Positions 21,919 through 24,063 of a DNA stretch of 24,063 bases are shown in pieces. A program made the translations under genes and the position numbers. How positions within the stretch are numbered: the first letter of the stretch is position 1; every line of letters begins with the position of its first letter. The notes under the pieces were generated by a model. It worked only from the letters and a program-made list of their open reading frames with translations. It made no database searches and had not been told where the DNA came from. Location of the stretch: assembly GCA_046565785.1 (NCBI GenBank), contig JBKHXZ010000100.1:1-24063 (forward strand), read 5' to 3'. The DNA is from DATHWB01 sp046565785 (GTDB taxonomy: Bacteria; Actinomycetota; Acidimicrobiia; Spongiisociales; ZC4RG35).

Positions 21919-22584
21919 TCACGGGAGGGGGCGTGGCCGCCTGGCGACGAAGCGGGCGGCGGAACCCATCTCGGTCACTTCGATTTCCTCGAAGGACGCC
22001 GCGAGCATTCCCCGCAGGCCGTCTGCGCTGTCTTCGTGGTTGTCGAACCCGCCCTGGCGGTTGGCGATGGCGAGGAACAACCGGGCGGGAGCGGAGTGTG
22101 GTGCGGATCGGCCGAGGACCGAAGCGCCGAACAGCACTCCGTCGGATCCCAGCACGGCGGCCACGTTGCGGATCGCCGCAGCCTTGTTTTGGGGCGGCCC
22201 GGGCAGGCAGTGCAGCACCATGTTGAGGGCGGCCGAGTCGAACGGACCGGGGACAGGGATCGGCTTGAGGACGTCGGCTTCAACCTTCGTCGGCTTCATG
22301 CGGTCGAGAACCCTGGCGCAGTGGGCGAGCACGTGCGGATTGGGATCGAGCAGCGTGATCTGGGTTGTGGCAGGGAGGTCGGCCCGGTCGAGAAACCATC
22401 CCGTGCCGGGTCCGATGTCGAGGTGGCGGGGACCGGTGAGCTCTCGGTACTGGTCGAGCAGGGAATCCACCGGGGTACGAAGCACTCGTGGGGCCATGAA
22501 CCCGATCACGAAACGGTCGTAGATCGAGAGAAGTCGCGGCGTGTAGTCGGCTTGACCCTTGTAGGCAGGATCGGACGGATCCAA
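21919..22584 (-). CDS. SAM-dependent methyltransferase, class I
   Basis: The 221-residue protein has a Rossmann-type methyltransferase core. Motif I is HLDIGPGTGWFLD (about 54-66), an acidic residue at the end of strand 2 lies in ITLLDPNPH, and the catalytic-region segment is FDSAALNMVLHCLPGP (about 115-130). The pattern resembles small-molecule methyltransferases of the UbiE/Methyltransf_25 group, and the acceptor cannot be told. The frame opens with TTG at 22584, with AAGGG about 11 bases upstream. No ATG exists before residue 30, so TTG is the best start. It lies downstream of, but 124 bases apart from, the leftward ArsR operon, and its stop is nine bases from the end of tRNA-Ser(CGA), convergent. 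Confidence 0.82.
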   Translation of the reverse strand: MDPSDPAYKGQADYTPRLLSIYDRFVIGFMAPRVLRTPVDSLLDQYRELTGPRHLDIGPGTGWFLDRADLPATTQITLLDPNPHVLAHCARVLDRMKPTKVEADVLKPIPVPGPFDSAALNMVLHCLPGPPQNKAAAIRNVAAVLGSDGVLFGASVLGRSAPHSAPARLFLAIANRQGGFDNHEDSADGLRGMLAASFEEIEVTEMGSAARFVARRPRPLP

Positions 22585-22708
22585 ACGGACTCGTTCCCTT
22601 CGCAGGTGAGCCTATCGGCCGCCGGACGCCGGCGACGGTCCGAGCCGGCACAGCGGGACGTGTTTCCCACCGGCCTGTCGTTAGCCACGATGTCGAAGCC
22701 GACCCGGA

Positions 22709-23131
22709 TCAGAACTTTTCCGGGGACAGGTTGGCGGCCTGTTCGATCCAGGAGGTGAGCAGCTCCTCGTCGAGTTGGTCGTCCTCGTAGATGTCGAAAT
22801 AGCGCACCTCGGGATGCTTCGAACCTTTCGGCGGAACCGGATCCAGCGATGTTCCCCGGAAGAAACTGAGCTGGACGTACTTCGTGAAACAGCGGAACCC
22901 GAGGAACCACCCTTCGCCTTCGAACCCGTAGAAGGGTTGGTTCCACTTCACCGCCTTGTGCACGGTGGGAACGGTGCGGACGATGAGGTCGTCGAGGTAC
23001 CGACCCAGTGCGTTCTTCCAGCCAGGCATGGCGGCGATGTAGGCCTGCACCGGGCCGTCACCTTCGCCTTTCGGGATCTGGGGATTGCCGCCCGAGAGCA
23101 GCCGGGGCCCGGTGGTGCCGTCGTTCGTCAT
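22709..23131 (-). CDS. DUF1801-family protein (YdhG/YjbR-like)
   Basis: The 140-residue protein has the DUF1801 pattern: LDDLIVRTVPTVHKAVKWNQPFYGFEGEGWFLGF and KYVQLSFFRGTSL, then an ending LLTSWIEQAANL. Members are small cytoplasmic alpha/beta proteins of unproven function, frequently found with ArsR regulators and AHSA1 proteins, as here. The ATG overlaps the AHSA1 gene stop by 4 bases (23128-23131), making it the third gene of the operon. Confidence 0.85.
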   Translation of the reverse strand: MTNDGTTGPRLLSGGNPQIPKGEGDGPVQAYIAAMPGWKNALGRYLDDLIVRTVPTVHKAVKWNQPFYGFEGEGWFLGFRCFTKYVQLSFFRGTSLDPVPPKGSKHPEVRYFDIYEDDQLDEELLTSWIEQAANLSPEKF

Positions 23132-23625
23132 ATCTCACCCGCCAGCACCGACTCGAGTTTGTCGAGCTGCGCCTTGTAACCCCACTTCATTCCGAGTACC
23201 GCCATCTTCGCCTTCGGTCCGATCCGGTCGATGGTGATGTGAAGCGTCAACAGGGTGCCGTCCGCATCTGCCTGCAGGTGCAGTTCGTTGGTGTGGTGGA
23301 TGGTCGAACCGTCCTCTTCGCCTTCGGTCCATGATCTGGCGTCGAACACCAGACGAGACGGTGGCTCGATGGCGGTGAAGGTCCCGACCATTGGCCAGCG
23401 GGTCCCCTGGTACTTCCCCATCTCGTCGCCTGCTTCGGTGACGATGCGCACCGTTCCGCCCACTCGGAGATCCATCTCGCATTCAGGGATGAAGGTCTTC
23501 TCAGGACCCCACCACCGGCGTAGCTGGTCGGGGTCGGTCCACGCCTGCCACACCACCTCCACCGGGGCTGCATAGTGACGCTCGAAGGTGAGTTCTTTCT
23601 TCTTCTTGAATGCTTGCAGGATCAC
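23128..23625 (-). CDS. SRPBCC / AHSA1-domain protein
   Basis: From GTG 23625 the protein has 165 residues and begins MILQAFKKKKELTFERHYAA. The single AHSA1-like domain shows APVEVVWQAWTDPDQLRRWWGPE (about 20-42), a glycine-rich VGGTVRIV and a C-terminal helix MKWGYKAQLDKLESVL. The SRPBCC fold forms a deep hydrophobic ligand pocket, and the ligand is unknown. The start follows AGGAGG about nine bases upstream and overlaps the ArsR stop by 4 bases. An ArsR regulator followed by an AHSA1 protein is a recurring bacterial pair, in which the regulator controls the pair. Confidence 0.9.
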   Translation of the reverse strand: MILQAFKKKKELTFERHYAAPVEVVWQAWTDPDQLRRWWGPEKTFIPECEMDLRVGGTVRIVTEAGDEMGKYQGTRWPMVGTFTAIEPPSRLVFDARSWTEGEEDGSTIHHTNELHLQADADGTLLTLHITIDRIGPKAKMAVLGMKWGYKAQLDKLESVLAGEI

Positions 23626-23963
23626 GGTGTGCTCCCTCCTGGGGACGGCCGGTCCTCGTTGGACCGTGTCAGATAGGTGTCGAGTGAGTCCAAACGGGTC
23701 GCCCACAGTCGATCGAACGAGTCGATCCAGTTGGTGATCTCCTCGAACGGTTCTTCCCGGAGGCGGTAGATCCGCTGGCGGGAGACGGGTTCGACGTCCA
23801 CCACTCCGGTCTCGGTGAGCACCCGCAGGTGCTTGGACACCTGCGGCTGGCGAATGGAGAGGGTGTCGGCGATCGTTCCAACCGACGACGGTCCGGATCG
23901 CAACATCTCCACGATCTGCAGTCGGCTGGGTTCGCCCAGTGCTCGGAACGTTTCTGCTCGCAC
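23622..23963 (-). CDS. ArsR-family winged-helix transcription regulator
   Basis: The 113-residue protein reads VRAETFRALGEPSRLQIVEMLRSG, then the winged helix-turn-helix (about 27-70, SVGTIADTLSIRQPQVSKHLRVLTETGVV) and wing VEPVSRQRIYRLR. No metal-binding Cys pair of the ArsR/SmtB type is present, so it probably belongs to the group that senses non-metal signals or works with an AHSA1 partner. GTG 23963 lies seven bases after a TAnnnT -10 box, which fits a leaderless mRNA. GTG 23972 is less likely because it overlaps that box. A perfect palindrome covers the -35 element, so the gene is probably self-repressing. It leads the three-gene operon. Confidence 0.9.
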   Translation of the reverse strand: MRAETFRALGEPSRLQIVEMLRSGPSSVGTIADTLSIRQPQVSKHLRVLTETGVVDVEPVSRQRIYRLREEPFEEITNWIDSFDRLWATRLDSLDTYLTRSNEDRPSPGGSTP

Positions 23964-23970
23964 CGAGAGC

Positions 23971-23999
23971 ACGGTACGAAGCCAATATATTCCTGTCAA
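23971..23999 (-). promoter_or_regulatory. Promoter of the ArsR operon
   Basis: On the minus strand a consensus -35 TTGACA (23999-23994) is followed after exactly 17 bases by TACCGT (23976-23971), a TAnnnT -10 box, and after seven more bases by the GTG start. Transcription should begin at or next to the start codon. Confidence 0.75.
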
Positions 24000-24010
24000 G
24001 GAATATATTG
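23983..24010. promoter_or_regulatory. 28-bp perfect palindrome, probable ArsR operator
   Basis: CAATATATTCC (arm 24010-24000 read on the minus strand) is repeated inverted as GGAATATATTG (23993-23983), with the six central bases being the -35 TTGACA itself. An AT-rich 11-bp perfect arm stands out in this GC-rich DNA. Binding here would block RNA polymerase. The 53 bases from 24011 to the right edge show no supported gene. An ATG at 24052 on the plus strand could start a divergent one, but too little is present. Confidence 0.75.
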
Positions 24011-24063
24011 CCGGACGCACACGGACGACCACCACCCACGACACCCGTACCATGACCGCTGCG

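Noticed and set aside
23964..24053. Longer ArsR protein starting near 24053
   Set aside because: The extension would translate through the promoter and the palindrome. The ArsR family start and the -10 spacing fit GTG 23963.

Overview
This is a GC-rich actinobacterial chromosome segment. The gene order fhaA-fhaB-pstP-rodA-pbpA-pknB, with trpG and crgA alongside, is the conserved growth and division kinase locus of Actinomycetota. Thr-rich tails such as the end of PknB, a single PASTA kinase with no PknA, and TAnnnT -10 boxes close to start codons fit a deep-branching actinobacterium, possibly Acidimicrobiia; that finer placement is inference. No phage, insertion sequence or CRISPR array is visible.

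Layout. 1-432: the 5' end of a hypothetical gene and two divergent tRNAs, Ile(GAT) and Ala(TGC). 563-3014: a well-matched c-di-AMP (ydaO/yuaA) riboswitch, then a two-gene operon encoding 2-phosphoglycerate kinase and cyclic 2,3-diphosphoglycerate (cDPG) synthetase. 2948-4546: a leftward set with a small monooxygenase-like protein, a metallophosphoesterase and a CBS-pair protein. 4797-5963: a thiolase. 6004-14535: the cell growth locus, comprising a small membrane Cys protein, crgA, trpG (C-terminus frameshifted), mutY, pknB, pbpA, rodA, pstP, fhaB and fhaA. 14624: tRNA-Leu(CAG). 14809-18404: a small hypothetical gene, an ECF-type sigma factor coupled to a membrane-anchored protein with a duplicated six-cysteine domain, and an exported CARDB-like protein. 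18441-20894: serS, a frameshifted menaquinone methyltransferase and a lipoprotein, coupled by 4-base overlaps. 20973-21909: SRP RNA, tadA and tandem tRNA-Ser(GGA)/tRNA-Ser(CGA). 21919-23963: a methyltransferase, then an ArsR / AHSA1 / DUF1801 operon with a perfect palindrome over its promoter.

The most notable point is the start of the window. cDPG is a potassium-linked osmolyte and thermoprotectant known from hyperthermophilic methanogens, and c-di-AMP is the bacterial second messenger of potassium and osmotic balance. A c-di-AMP riboswitch in front of cDPG biosynthesis genes in an actinobacterium suggests a directly controlled osmolyte or phosphate-storage pathway. The RNA match and the enzyme families are visible in the sequence; the physiological role is inferred.

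Two genes (trpG and the menaquinone methyltransferase) each lack exactly one base relative to an intact reading frame, so some frameshifts may be sequence errors.
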